From CAWAMR01 sp963783095 (GTDB lineage: Bacteria > Planctomycetota > Planctomycetia > Gemmatales > Gemmataceae), in contig CAWAMR010000002.1 of assembly GCA_963783095.1 (NCBI GenBank), positions 1,488,001 through 1,552,000 of the forward strand: a DNA stretch of 64,000 nt. The letters are read 5' to 3'. A program made the translations under genes and the position numbers. Below the pieces are notes generated by a model. That model saw nothing but the letters and a program-made list of their open reading frames with translations. It made no database searches and had not been told where the DNA came from. How positions within the stretch are numbered: the stretch's first letter is position 1; each line of letters opens with the position of its first letter. Below are positions 10,476-18,514 of this stretch, piece after piece.

Positions 10476-10649
10476 TCACGCTCGGCGACCGGCAACAACC
10501 AAAAATGCGGCAGAGCAGCCAGCAACCCCACGACACGACGTCAAAAAAGGCAAGAAACCGCCTTCGCGTGGAAGGTACGCCCACAGCAACCCAATCAATC
10601 AACCCAAGCAAAAACACTCTTCCGCTCAAAACAACATCTCACCAAAAAG

Positions 10650-11340
10650 AAGTTCTTTGGAAGCGTCTGCGCCCGGTTTCGGGCTCTCATCAGCAAAAAC
10701 TTCGCCAATCCATCAAATCGATAAGCGTTTGATTGGCTGTAGTTCTTGGAAGCGTCTGCCGCCGTTTCGGGCCCTCATCAGCAAAAACCTCGGCAATCCA
10801 TCAAATCGATAAGCGTTTGATTGGCTTTAGTTCTTGGAAGCACGACATTCTTTAATTTGTTCGTATTTACGATCGCAGATGCACAATCCATTTTTTATTT
10901 TTTGTAGCAATCTCTAGCAACTCGGGTGATGATGGCGGTAACGCTGTTGAAGGTACAGGATGCACAATCCATTTTTTGTAGCAATCTGCAATCTGTAGCA
11001 ACCCAGCCCGACTGACGGGCCCCATTAACCAAACAACTTCGTCAGTATATCAAATCGATAATCGTTTTATCATATGCCAAGTTCTTTGGAAACATTTTGT
11101 TCACATTTTCCATATATCTAAAACGAACCGACGATAGTTGCAGCAAAGACCCAGAGTTCGCAAAGCCTCACTCTGGGCTTACTGCGACGCCCGTACCAGG
11201 GTTGGGTCGTTGCCTTACAGGTAAGTATCCCAGGGTTGTAGTTATCCCAGGGTTCGCAAAGCCTCACCCTGGGATAGATAGTGTATTATAGTTCACTTAA
11301 TTGCCTAGTCAAGGTCCGATTGACCGACAATAGAAGGGGA
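10650..11340. repeat. Palindromic repeat array, right part, plus CCCAGGG hairpins (no gene)
   Basis: No coding sequence seen. Units at about 10665-10756 and 10757-10845 are tandem and show inner arms CCAATC-ATCAAA/TTTGATTGG; a more diverged unit lies at about 11000-11095 (AACTTCGTCAG...ATCAAA...GTTCTTTGG). Spacer sequence with TTTTTTGTAGCAATCT repeats separates them. At 11149-11176 and 11244-11275 two copies of a second hairpin occur: CCCAGRGTTCGC-AAAGCCTCAC-YCTGGG. Confidence 0.8.
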
Positions 11341-11347
11341 AACATCC

Positions 11348-11698
11348 ATGAATGTCGCCACCCATTTCCTGCGGCGTGATCCTGCGGAAATCAAACCCTG
11401 GGCCGAGACTTGCGGCGAGGTCCGTTCTCTGATCGAGGAGAAGGATGAGGCCGCCGGCGAGGTTCTTCAGGTTGAGATCCGCGATGCCAAACTTCACTAC
11501 CACGAACGAACCGACGAGTTCTATTACGTGATCTCCGGTGAGGGCACGATGATCCTCGACGATACTCAGGTCGAACTTCATCCGGGTGTCGTGGTCTATA
11601 TCCCGCGCGGCATCCGCCACAAGGCTATCGGTACGCTCACGGTCCTTACGATATGTATCCCGCGCGGCGTCCTCAACGACGTACACGAGTTGGAGTGA
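11348..11698 (+). CDS. Small cupin-domain protein
   Basis: 116 residues forming one cupin barrel. Motif 1 is HYHERTDEFYYVISGEG, which supplies the His-x-His and Glu metal ligands. Motif 2 is PGVVVYIPRGIRHKAIG, which supplies the last His. The ATG at 11348 is preceded by GAAGGGG at a suitable distance. Single-domain cupins of this kind bind a divalent metal and act as dioxygenases, isomerases or sugar-binding sensors; the substrate is unknown here. The gene stands alone between two repeat-rich intergenic stretches, so context gives no further hint. Confidence 0.8.
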   Translation: MNVATHFLRRDPAEIKPWAETCGEVRSLIEEKDEAAGEVLQVEIRDAKLHYHERTDEFYYVISGEGTMILDDTQVELHPGVVVYIPRGIRHKAIGTLTVLTICIPRGVLNDVHELE

Positions 11699-12154
11699 TG
11701 CAGCCATGCTGCACGCGGCCGGGAATGACACAATTCGCACCGAATACGACCATCATCGTTTGCCGCTCTGCGGCGAACGTCTTGGTCTTGCCGCTCCGCG
11801 GCCAAACCTGCCTCGGTCAGGCGCATATCGTTCAGGCACATAGCCTTCTGACGGTGGTAGCGCAAAGCCGCAGAGCGGCAAGAGAAGACGTTCGCCGCAG
11901 AGCGGCAAACGATGGAGATTCGCCGCGGAGCGGCAAACGATAAGGTCATGCATACACGCAAATTCGGTGCGATCGGATCAGGTTACGATTCAGTAACACG
12001 GCTGCAATCCGCTAATCGAAATCAGCGCGCAGGTCTTGATCTACATGCTATGATGTAATTACGGGGTCGAGAGAGAGAAGAGGCTTGGCCTCGATTCGGA
12101 AACCTAGCCGAGGGAAAACATGGTTTACTCCATGTTCCCCCGGCTGGTTGTGTT
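11699..12154. repeat. Inverted GCCGCAGAGCGGC repeats (no gene)
   Basis: No gene seen. Left arm 11757-11802 (CGTTTGCCGCTCTGCGGCGA, then CTTGCCGCTCCGCGGC) faces right arm about 11868-11913 (GCCGCAGAGCGGCAAGAGAA, then TTCGCCGCAGAGCGGCAAAC). A further single copy lies at 11920-11941. Each unit is itself a small palindrome around GCCGC-AGA-GCGGC, so the locus can fold as nested hairpins. Confidence 0.75.
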
Positions 12155-14488
12155 TTACGGCTTCGGATAGCCCAGATGCTTCTTCAGAAACGCATAAGTT
12201 CCTTTTCCGTGAATCTCATGGCCGCCCACAAAGAACTCAAGTTCGGTACGATCCGGAATTTTTAGCTTGTTCTCGTAGAGATAGCGCACCTTCGCATATT
12301 CGTAGGCGATCATCTCATCGATGCCGACGCCGTCATCGTGACCGCGTTCCACCATGAAAGGCCGCGGCGCGATGAGATAGGCCATCTCCGCATAATTGAA
12401 GGTCTGACCCAGATCGAACTCGGGCATCTCGTATTCGCGCGAGAACATATAGCTCATCCGCAAGGTAACGGACACGTTCTTGCCGATCCACTCGTTGAAA
12501 TCGCCCGAACAGATCGACAGACAATACTTCGGCAAAATCGCCGGCACGCGCATGGCCGTCTTGCCGCCATAGCTCAGGCCATAGAAGGCCATTTTGCTGC
12601 CATCGACGTTGGGGAGTGTTTCCAGCCAGTCGAGAGTGCGTTCGTGCTGCCGAACGATGAACGAGAACAGCGACAACTTCAATGGGTTGGCCTTGCGCTG
12701 AAGAACTCGAAAACGATCGTGGCCGATATACGGGTTTTGCGGCGCGAAGACGATGTAACCCAGATCCGCAAGTTGTGCCCCGAAAGAGTTGTAGTAAGCC
12801 GTTTTCACCTTCGGATTGCAAACATCCGCTGGCCGGCCTTCGAGACCATGTTGGCAAACGATGACGGGCCGTTTCTCGTTTGGCTTCAAGTCCTTCGGCA
12901 AGAGCAAAATCCCATAGGCAAAAACATCGGGATAGAGATCGAGCGTAACCTCATAGCCTTTCCATTTCGGAGTATCGTAAACTTCGCGCGAACGCGGATT
13001 CATCGGCTGATCGGGAGCAGGCAGCTTGCCGATGACTTCTTCCCAGAAGAATTTTCGTATCGGCTCGATCGATTTAGCCCAGGCTTCCGGCGAAGAACGA
13101 TCGCACTTGGCGAAGCGAGCATCCCGGGTAGGTTCGCTATCGCGCCAGACTTTTTGAACGTGATTGACGAGTTGATCGAACTGGCGTTTCTGGCGTTCGT
13201 TGGGGTTGAAGGATTTGCGTAGATCCTTGGCCGCGTAGTCGTCCCCCTTAAGTTTCGCGTCCCGAATGGTTAGTGTTTCGACCAGAGTTTGCAAAGTAGT
13301 GCGAAAAGCGGGAAGGTCATACGCGTCCCCGTGAATATACTCGGGCTCTGCCATCCGCGGGTTTCCAAGCAAAGCTCTCACTCGTTTCAGTTCAGGTTTA
13401 GCAAAATCCAAGGGAGGAAGAACGATTTTTCCCGGAGCAGCGCCGCCGCGACCTGGTCGGCTTGCGGGCGGTCCATCCACTTTCGGTCGCAACGTATGCT
13501 CGACGATCAGAGTCCGCTTCTCCGGATAGAATCCCGTGTGTGAATAAGAGTAGAACCCTGCAGCGATCTCGGCATCGCCAAACTCGGTCAACAAGCCCCA
13601 CACGTTTCGGTAAATCGGCTCCTCCCAGGTTTGCTCGCGCGGGCCAAACACACCGCTTACTACCGTTCCCACGATGCGATGCTCGGATATGGCCCCGCTA
13701 TACATCGCAATCAATCCGCCTTCGCCATACCCATAAATCCCGATCGGCGCGTGATCCTTTTCCTTCGCAAACCAATCGACAACGGCTAACACTTTCTGAA
13801 TCTCGTAGCCGAGAATATGCCGGCCCATCTCGTATGCCATGCGATAGATGAACTCTCGATGAGGCTGATTGGTCCAGCGTCCCAGCTTGGCGCTGCCCGA
13901 GAAGTCGTCCTTCCGATCGATCAACATCGGGATGATGACCCGGCAACCGTTCTCGGCCAACTGGCGGCCAAATTGCGACAGATTCGGAACTCCGGGAGCC
14001 AATCCCGCAAGTTGTTCGGGAGTCCAGTCGGCATCCGGAATGGCCACGACCTGTGCGATCACTTTGCCTTTTGGTTCGAGCAGCAAGCCTTCGCCATCCA
14101 CACCAGGAAGGACCGGCCAGCGCACCGCGTGGACCTTGTAGCCTTGAGTTTCACCGACGAGTGAAGGACTATTCGGCCCGCCGACATATTCGATGTCGTT
14201 GAACTTCACGCGCTCATCGACGACACCCAGAATCTTCTTGAGCCGTTCGCGATTGGCAGCAACCGACTTGGCATAAGCAACCGAAGAAGACGTGTCGATC
14301 TTCCAGAGTTGTTTGCGTTTCTCAACGGATGCAGCAGTTTCGCGATCGAGATATTTGCCGATGCCATCGACCATCTTCATGGCGAGGTCGTCTTTGCCTT
14401 CAAGCGGCTTGGTATCTGGAAGCGGATCGGCAAATAGAGGGTTGGCCGCGACCAAGAAGCAGATAAACGCGGTGCGAATTGACATCAT
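12155..14488 (-). CDS. Secreted double alpha/beta hydrolase (dienelactone-hydrolase-like)
   Basis: 777 residues with a signal peptide (hydrophobic stretch to about residue 20, ending FADPLP). Two alpha/beta hydrolase modules are visible. In the first, the nucleophile elbow reads GYGEGG, with Glu where Ser is expected, so it is probably inactive as a hydrolase. In the second, the elbow GLSYGG keeps Ser and is followed by an acid candidate in RGHDDGVG and a His candidate in FVGGHEIHG. Planctomycete genomes carry many such large exported esterases, thought to act on plant or algal polymers; no substrate can be assigned. The frame is unbroken over 2.3 kb, unusual in this window. Confidence 0.8.
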   Translation of the reverse strand: MMSIRTAFICFLVAANPLFADPLPDTKPLEGKDDLAMKMVDGIGKYLDRETAASVEKRKQLWKIDTSSSVAYAKSVAANRERLKKILGVVDERVKFNDIEYVGGPNSPSLVGETQGYKVHAVRWPVLPGVDGEGLLLEPKGKVIAQVVAIPDADWTPEQLAGLAPGVPNLSQFGRQLAENGCRVIIPMLIDRKDDFSGSAKLGRWTNQPHREFIYRMAYEMGRHILGYEIQKVLAVVDWFAKEKDHAPIGIYGYGEGGLIAMYSGAISEHRIVGTVVSGVFGPREQTWEEPIYRNVWGLLTEFGDAEIAAGFYSYSHTGFYPEKRTLIVEHTLRPKVDGPPASRPGRGGAAPGKIVLPPLDFAKPELKRVRALLGNPRMAEPEYIHGDAYDLPAFRTTLQTLVETLTIRDAKLKGDDYAAKDLRKSFNPNERQKRQFDQLVNHVQKVWRDSEPTRDARFAKCDRSSPEAWAKSIEPIRKFFWEEVIGKLPAPDQPMNPRSREVYDTPKWKGYEVTLDLYPDVFAYGILLLPKDLKPNEKRPVIVCQHGLEGRPADVCNPKVKTAYYNSFGAQLADLGYIVFAPQNPYIGHDRFRVLQRKANPLKLSLFSFIVRQHERTLDWLETLPNVDGSKMAFYGLSYGGKTAMRVPAILPKYCLSICSGDFNEWIGKNVSVTLRMSYMFSREYEMPEFDLGQTFNYAEMAYLIAPRPFMVERGHDDGVGIDEMIAYEYAKVRYLYENKLKIPDRTELEFFVGGHEIHGKGTYAFLKKHLGYPKP

Positions 14489-14536
14489 AATGCAAGCTCT
14501 TTCTTATGGTTCCAAGTTCCAAGTTGAAAACAACGG

Positions 14537-14996
14537 CTATTTTTTCTGCAACTGGTACTTCAACAGGGCGATCTCGGCTTCGAGCCTGCTCGCTTCAGCT
14601 TGTTTCACATCCTGTCGAGTTGCTGTACCGACGTCGAATTTCACTTTCGTCAATTCCTCGACCGTTGTCGTATTCTCGATCCACTTCTTGAAGTGCGCCA
14701 TTTCTTTGATGGGGTCGCCTCGATCTCGATCCAGTCCCGCTTCACAAAGATTCTTGCAGGCATCCAGGACGGTCGCGAGCGGATCTCGGCCGACTCTCAA
14801 TCGCTCGAGGAACCTTTCCACGTGAAAGTTAAGCTGCTTCATAGCGAGCGTGCTGTGCTTCTTTCAGTTTCTTTTGCAGGGTTTCCTTGTCGATTTTCTC
14901 TGGGCTGGGCTTTGGTGCTGCCCAAGCGACCGTGCGAGTGCCCAAGACAACGAGGGAAAGGAACCCAACGAGAGCGAGTTTCTTTGGGAAGTCCAT
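14537..14996 (-). CDS. Small exported coiled-coil protein, frame broken
   Basis: The N-terminal part starts at ATG 14994-14996 and encodes a clear signal peptide (MDFPKKLALVGFLSLVVLG, cleavage after AWA) followed by EKIDKETLQKKLKEAQHARYEA. That frame stops just past 14830, where the second part (NFHVERFLERLRVGRDPLA ...) continues in another frame to 14537. Read together this gives ~150 residues, mostly charged amphipathic helix, resembling the helical hairpin of TolC-type proteins (KFDVGTATRQDVKQAEASRL). One indel near 14830 explains both pieces. The alternative is two overlapping genes. Function unknown; possibly periplasmic. It lies 48 bases upstream of the double hydrolase on the same strand. 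Confidence 0.55.
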
Positions 14997-15038
14997 TTTC
15001 ATTTTCCTTCAGTGAACGGGACGTTAGATGGTTTCACG

Positions 15039-15503
15039 TCAATAACCCCTCTCCACCAACCACTCAGCGAGAAGATTATCGTACCCGGCCAGTTCGCAGA
15101 CGGCCAAACGAAACCCCTTCATATCTGCCAGAAACAGCGGAAGCCAGAGTGTCCGGCCTAAACCCGGCGGATTGATGCGCAGATACCGCAGACCGAGCAA
15201 ATGGATGGGACGCAGTCGTTCGATCGCTTCCCATCGAACCATTTGATAACGGTTCATGACGTCCAAGCAACGAATGCCGTCCGGATGGACATAGATGGGA
15301 AAGAGCCGGAGAACCACGCTCAGAACCAGAGCGGAAACGATGGCGCACATGAGCGAAACCACGATTTGCGGTATTTCGATGGGGATGTTCAACCAGAATC
15401 GCGCGGCGACAAAAAGCAAGCCAACCATGAGGCTGGCCGTTGTGGTGACCAATCGCCAGAAAGGGAAGAATGCGATCCGAAAAGCGAGAAAAGGACCGAT
15501 CAT
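15039..15503 (-). CDS. Membrane protein with possible PH-like domain
   Basis: 154 residues. Two adjacent membrane segments (about residues 15-35 and 46-68) are followed by a soluble part, IYVHPDGIRCLDVMNRYQMV then WEAIERLRPI. This layout matches bacterial PH-domain membrane proteins, in which strand-rich segments follow a helix pair. I cannot name a family with confidence. It is on the same strand as the TIR-like gene upstream with a 21-bp gap (15504-15524), so all three genes 15039-16303 could form one operon. Confidence 0.6.
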   Translation of the reverse strand: MIGPFLAFRIAFFPFWRLVTTTASLMVGLLFVAARFWLNIPIEIPQIVVSLMCAIVSALVLSVVLRLFPIYVHPDGIRCLDVMNRYQMVRWEAIERLRPIHLLGLRYLRINPPGLGRTLWLPLFLADMKGFRLAVCELAGYDNLLAEWLVERGY

Positions 15504-15524
15504 AAGCGATCCTGGGAATAAGCC

Positions 15525-16160
15525 TCACTCGGCGTTTTCAGCTATCCAGGTCGTGATGAGGTTGTGGAGATCTCGGTAGTTTTCCAGATCGGCTTCTGTC
15601 TTTTTCACTTCTGAGAGTAAGTCAGGGATCGAATCGGTAAAGCGGTTGAATTGAGTAGCGATATAGTGCGTACCGAGGAGGTTCCGATTACCTGCTTGAG
15701 ATTGGAGCCAGCCTCGAACCTCACGGATGACCGTGCTGGGGTCGTTGTTGTGACTCCGAATATCCTGGCCCGCGATATCGGACAAGAATTTCTGATATCG
15801 ATAACGCTCACGGTCGAGAACCAGGATAACTTTCTTTCGCTGCTTCACATCCTGACTGTATTTGAAGCCGGTAAAAATACCGAACTCGTAGGGCATGTTA
15901 AACCAAGGCAGCCCTTCCGTATTCGTTTCGGTTCTTGAAATGTCGTGAATACCAAGGCGAGAGGTTTCTATTAATCGGATTATCTTCTCAGCCCTCGTTT
16001 GACCGGAATCGTCGACTTCCAATGCACATCGAGCCGTGAATCGACAATATTCCACTGTGAAAACGATAGCGCGGAACATAGGTCGATAAAGTTCGTCGAA
16101 TGGACAGTTGATGAACACACTGTTTCTATAGGTCGGCCGTATGTTCCTTGAGCGAATCAC
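15525..16160 (-). CDS. TIR-like / nucleoside 2-deoxyribosyltransferase-like protein
   Basis: 211 residues. The start GTG overlaps the stop of the small upstream gene (GTGA). The N-terminal half is a Rossmann-like domain: VFINCPFDELY (residues 15-25), RCALEVDDSGQTR (44-56), GIHDIS (70-75) and FNMPYEFGIFTG (87-98). A Glu in a P-x-E-x-G context after an Asp strand is the arrangement of the catalytic Glu in nucleoside deoxyribosyltransferases and TIR NADases, so Glu92 is the candidate active residue. The C-terminal half (DIAGQDIRSHNNDP) is conserved-looking but unassigned. The fold call is from motif recognition only. An NAD- or nucleotide-cleaving role, such as a defence effector, is an inference. 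Confidence 0.55.
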   Translation of the reverse strand: MIRSRNIRPTYRNSVFINCPFDELYRPMFRAIVFTVEYCRFTARCALEVDDSGQTRAEKIIRLIETSRLGIHDISRTETNTEGLPWFNMPYEFGIFTGFKYSQDVKQRKKVILVLDRERYRYQKFLSDIAGQDIRSHNNDPSTVIREVRGWLQSQAGNRNLLGTHYIATQFNRFTDSIPDLLSEVKKTEADLENYRDLHNLITTWIAENAE

Positions 16161-16303
16161 GAACCGGCCTCTTGGGATTTTTGTTCTAATTCCCGACGAC
16201 GAACGGCCCTGACTGCTTTACGAATCAATGAAAGCGGTATTTTCCCCTTTCCAGGCAAGCGAATAGGGGTGTATTTGGCTTTCTTCGGTTGTTTCTTTGC
16301 CAT
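16157..16303 (-). CDS. Small basic protein coupled to the TIR-like gene
   Basis: About 48 residues if started at the internal ATG (MAKKQPKKAKYTPIRLPGKG ...), up to 71 if started upstream at 16372. It is strongly basic (Lys/Arg-rich N-terminus, then an amphipathic helix LIRKAVRAVRRRELEQ). Its TGA overlaps the GTG start of the TIR-like gene by four bases, which implies translational coupling. I do not recognise the family; the charge suggests nucleic-acid binding or an inhibitor or antitoxin role. Confidence 0.6.
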   Translation of the reverse strand: MAKKQPKKAKYTPIRLPGKGKIPLSLIRKAVRAVRRRELEQKSQEAGS

Positions 16304-16403
16304 CGGAAAGTTCCTCGCAACAGATGGCCAATTCACTTGGGGTATTTTCCCAAGTTTCGGGATCGCTGTCAACCGGCGCGCGAATTACCAACATTGGTCC
16401 CGG

Positions 16404-17786
16404 TCATTTGAACAACCCCTCAATCGGCTCGGCCTCGATGAGCGGCAACGGCCGATTGTCCGGCCCAGGCAGCCTGGAATCCAGATCGATTCCAAGTCCC
16501 CGATAGACGCTCGCCGCCACTTCCGGCGGGCTGATGGGACGATCTTTAGGCTGCGCGCCCTGCTTATCCGATGAGCCGATCACCTGACCGCCCTTCACCC
16601 CGGCTCCTGCAAACAGAATAGTCCACACGCCGGGATGGTGATCTCGTCCGCCGCGCGGGTTCAGTTGAGGCGTTCGTCCAAATTCTCCCATCGCCAGTAC
16701 CAGCGTGTTATCCAACATGCCCCGCTGTTTGAGGTCTTCAAGCAGGCCCGTGTAAGCCATATCGAACATCGGGCAGAGCGTTTCCTTGTAGTCGTTGAGG
16801 TTGACCGCGAGTGAGCCGCCGTCGGCATGGCAGTCCCAGGTGATTTCGGAAAACACCGTATCGAACATATTTACCGTCACGAAGCGGACGCCATGCTCGA
16901 CGAGCCGGCGGGCCAACATGCAGCTTTGGCCAAAGGTGTTTCGGCCGTAGCGATTGCGAACGGTGTCTTTCTCCTCTTCAACGTTGAATGCTTTCTTCGC
17001 GTTTTCCGCGAAGAGCAGCCCGAACGCTTGCTCATAGGCCGAATCGCGCGAGCGAATGTCTTCCGTCGCATCGAATGCCTTGTGCGCTGCGTCGATTGCG
17101 TCGAGCAGATCCTTGCGCGATTTCATTCGAGCCGGATCGAGTCCGGACGGGGCATGAATGTCGGCGACTTGAAGGCCATTGGCAACTGCATCGCCGCGCA
17201 GGAAGAAAGGCTCATGCTTCGCGCCGAGATAACCTGCGGATTGACCGTGGCTGACGCTTACCCCGGTGCTCCCGATCGGACCCGGCAGAATCATGAACGG
17301 GGGCAAGCCGCCGTTTGTCCGACCTTTGAGATGGGAAACGACCGAGCCATAATGCGGATATTCCTGGCCGCCGCGCGCGAGGTAGCCGGTTTGCATCAGC
17401 TGATGACCGGTTTCGTGAATCGGTGCGGCCTTGTGATAGACGGAGCGCAATAGGGCATAGCGATCGGCCTGTTTGGCCATCAGCGGGAAATGTTCGCAGA
17501 TTTCAACACCGGAGACATTGGTCTTGATCGGCTTGAAGGGGCCTCGAATGGTGTCGGGCGCATCGGGTTTGAGATCCCACGTATCGAGATGACTCGGAGC
17601 GCCAACCAGGAACAGCAGGATGCAATTGATGTCCTTGCCGCTGGTTTTGGCCTCAGCCTGAAGTCTGCTGACATCCGCAAGACTAAGGCCAACGGCCCCG
17701 GCGGACAGGCTGCCCACGCGCAGAAAATCGCGGCGCGTCAAACCGTCGCACAATTGGACAGGCTTGTTGCTGTTGAAAGTCAGCAT
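16404..17786 (-). CDS. DUF1501 family protein, complete, Tat-exported
   Basis: 460 residues in one unbroken frame. The N-terminus has a twin-arginine signal (TRRDFLRVGSLSAGAVGLSL). The body shows the usual DUF1501 sequence: FLVGAPSHLDTWD, HETGHQLMQTGYL, MFDTVFSEITWDCHADG, LAMGEFGRTPQLN, GRDHHPG and AGAGVKGGQVIGSSDK. The fold is alkaline-phosphatase/sulfatase-like, but the classical sulfatase CxPxR site is absent and no activity is proven. In planctomycetes these proteins are usually encoded beside DUF1549/DUF1553 cytochrome-type proteins; none is present here. It serves as the in-window reference for the truncated copy at 1-413. Confidence 0.93.
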   Translation of the reverse strand: MLTFNSNKPVQLCDGLTRRDFLRVGSLSAGAVGLSLADVSRLQAEAKTSGKDINCILLFLVGAPSHLDTWDLKPDAPDTIRGPFKPIKTNVSGVEICEHFPLMAKQADRYALLRSVYHKAAPIHETGHQLMQTGYLARGGQEYPHYGSVVSHLKGRTNGGLPPFMILPGPIGSTGVSVSHGQSAGYLGAKHEPFFLRGDAVANGLQVADIHAPSGLDPARMKSRKDLLDAIDAAHKAFDATEDIRSRDSAYEQAFGLLFAENAKKAFNVEEEKDTVRNRYGRNTFGQSCMLARRLVEHGVRFVTVNMFDTVFSEITWDCHADGGSLAVNLNDYKETLCPMFDMAYTGLLEDLKQRGMLDNTLVLAMGEFGRTPQLNPRGGRDHHPGVWTILFAGAGVKGGQVIGSSDKQGAQPKDRPISPPEVAASVYRGLGIDLDSRLPGPDNRPLPLIEAEPIEGLFK

Positions 17787-17902
17787 CGCTGGCCCTCGAA
17801 GGAAGAATGAGGATGGTGGGATAATGAGTATATCGTAATCTCTTGGAATGAAGATGCAAGAGAATAGCGTAGAGCGGCGGGTGGGTCCACTTTCCGATTT
17901 CG

Positions 17903-18514
17903 CTACGAGCCGATACTCGGATGGGTGGCCAGAATCTCCTTTAGACGTTTCAAAGCCCGGATATAGCGATTGCTTGCCGCGGTTTTGGTCAGCCCCAGGA
18001 CGTCAGCGGTTTCCGTGTTGGTCAACTCTTCGAAATGTCGCAGGGCGAGAACCTCGCGGTCGAGCGCATCCATGCCGTTGAGGGCTTCCTGAAGCTTTAA
18101 CTGTCGTTCGGCCCGGATGGCCGCCTGTGTAGGGCTTGTCAGCCGGCCCAACAACAGATTGGCCAGCGAGTGGGTGCTCGCTGCCGGGCTGCCCCCGGCA
18201 CAAAGCGACACTTCTTTCGAGACGTCCCGCATCTCGGCACCAAGATGCTGGCGGTGCAAAATCAGCAATCGTTCGGAAGTGATGAGCCGAAGCCACAGGT
18301 AAGAAGTCATGTTTCTCTGTGCGAAGTCCGCTGCCTTCTTTTGCACGTCCAGGAACGCTTCCTGCAAGACATCCGATGCGTCGAGCCGGCCTTGCAAACG
18401 GCGGTCGAGGCGCAGGCGGACCATCCGCTTGAGCCGTTCGCGGTGAAGTTCAAACACTTCCCCCGCAGCGCCCGCGTCGCCGTTGCGCAGCCGATCTTCG
18501 GCATCGGGAATCAT
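17903..18514 (-). CDS. ECF-type RNA polymerase sigma factor
   Basis: 203 residues. Region 2 includes RLQGRLDASDVLQEAFLDV, with the planctomycete-typical DASDVLQE sequence. Region 4 includes LDREVLALRHFEELTNTETA followed by the helix TKTAASNRYIRALKRLK, a helix-turn-helix for the -35 element. The ATG overlaps the stop of the kinase-WD40 gene by four bases (ATGA), so the sigma factor is translationally coupled to the receptor and is its likely regulatory partner. No anti-sigma gene is seen nearby; phosphorylation by the kinase is a plausible control, inferred from gene order. Confidence 0.9.
   Translation of the reverse strand: MIPDAEDRLRNGDAGAAGEVFELHRERLKRMVRLRLDRRLQGRLDASDVLQEAFLDVQKKAADFAQRNMTSYLWLRLITSERLLILHRQHLGAEMRDVSKEVSLCAGGSPAASTHSLANLLLGRLTSPTQAAIRAERQLKLQEALNGMDALDREVLALRHFEELTNTETADVLGLTKTAASNRYIRALKRLKEILATHPSIGS

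Larger units (their letters stand above)
8789..10649 (+). mobile_element. IS110-type insertion sequence, copy 2
   Basis: About 1.86 kb and nearly identical to copy 1, including the whole 3' non-coding segment. It is flanked by CAAAGAACTT (8779-8788) and AAGTTCTTTG (10650-10659) and followed by the next palindromic repeat unit. It has the same orientation as copy 1, with one repeat junction between them, which is a head-to-tail arrangement. Confidence 0.8.

Noticed and set aside
6313..11095. Integron cassette array (attC sites)
   Set aside because: Outer arms share only the AAC/GTT core with attC; the flanking bases do not fit RYYYAAC/GTTRRRY, there is no integrase and no cassette genes between units.
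6136..11100. CRISPR array
   Set aside because: Units are ~90 bp, palindromic and variable, with spacers that are themselves related; no cas gene is present.
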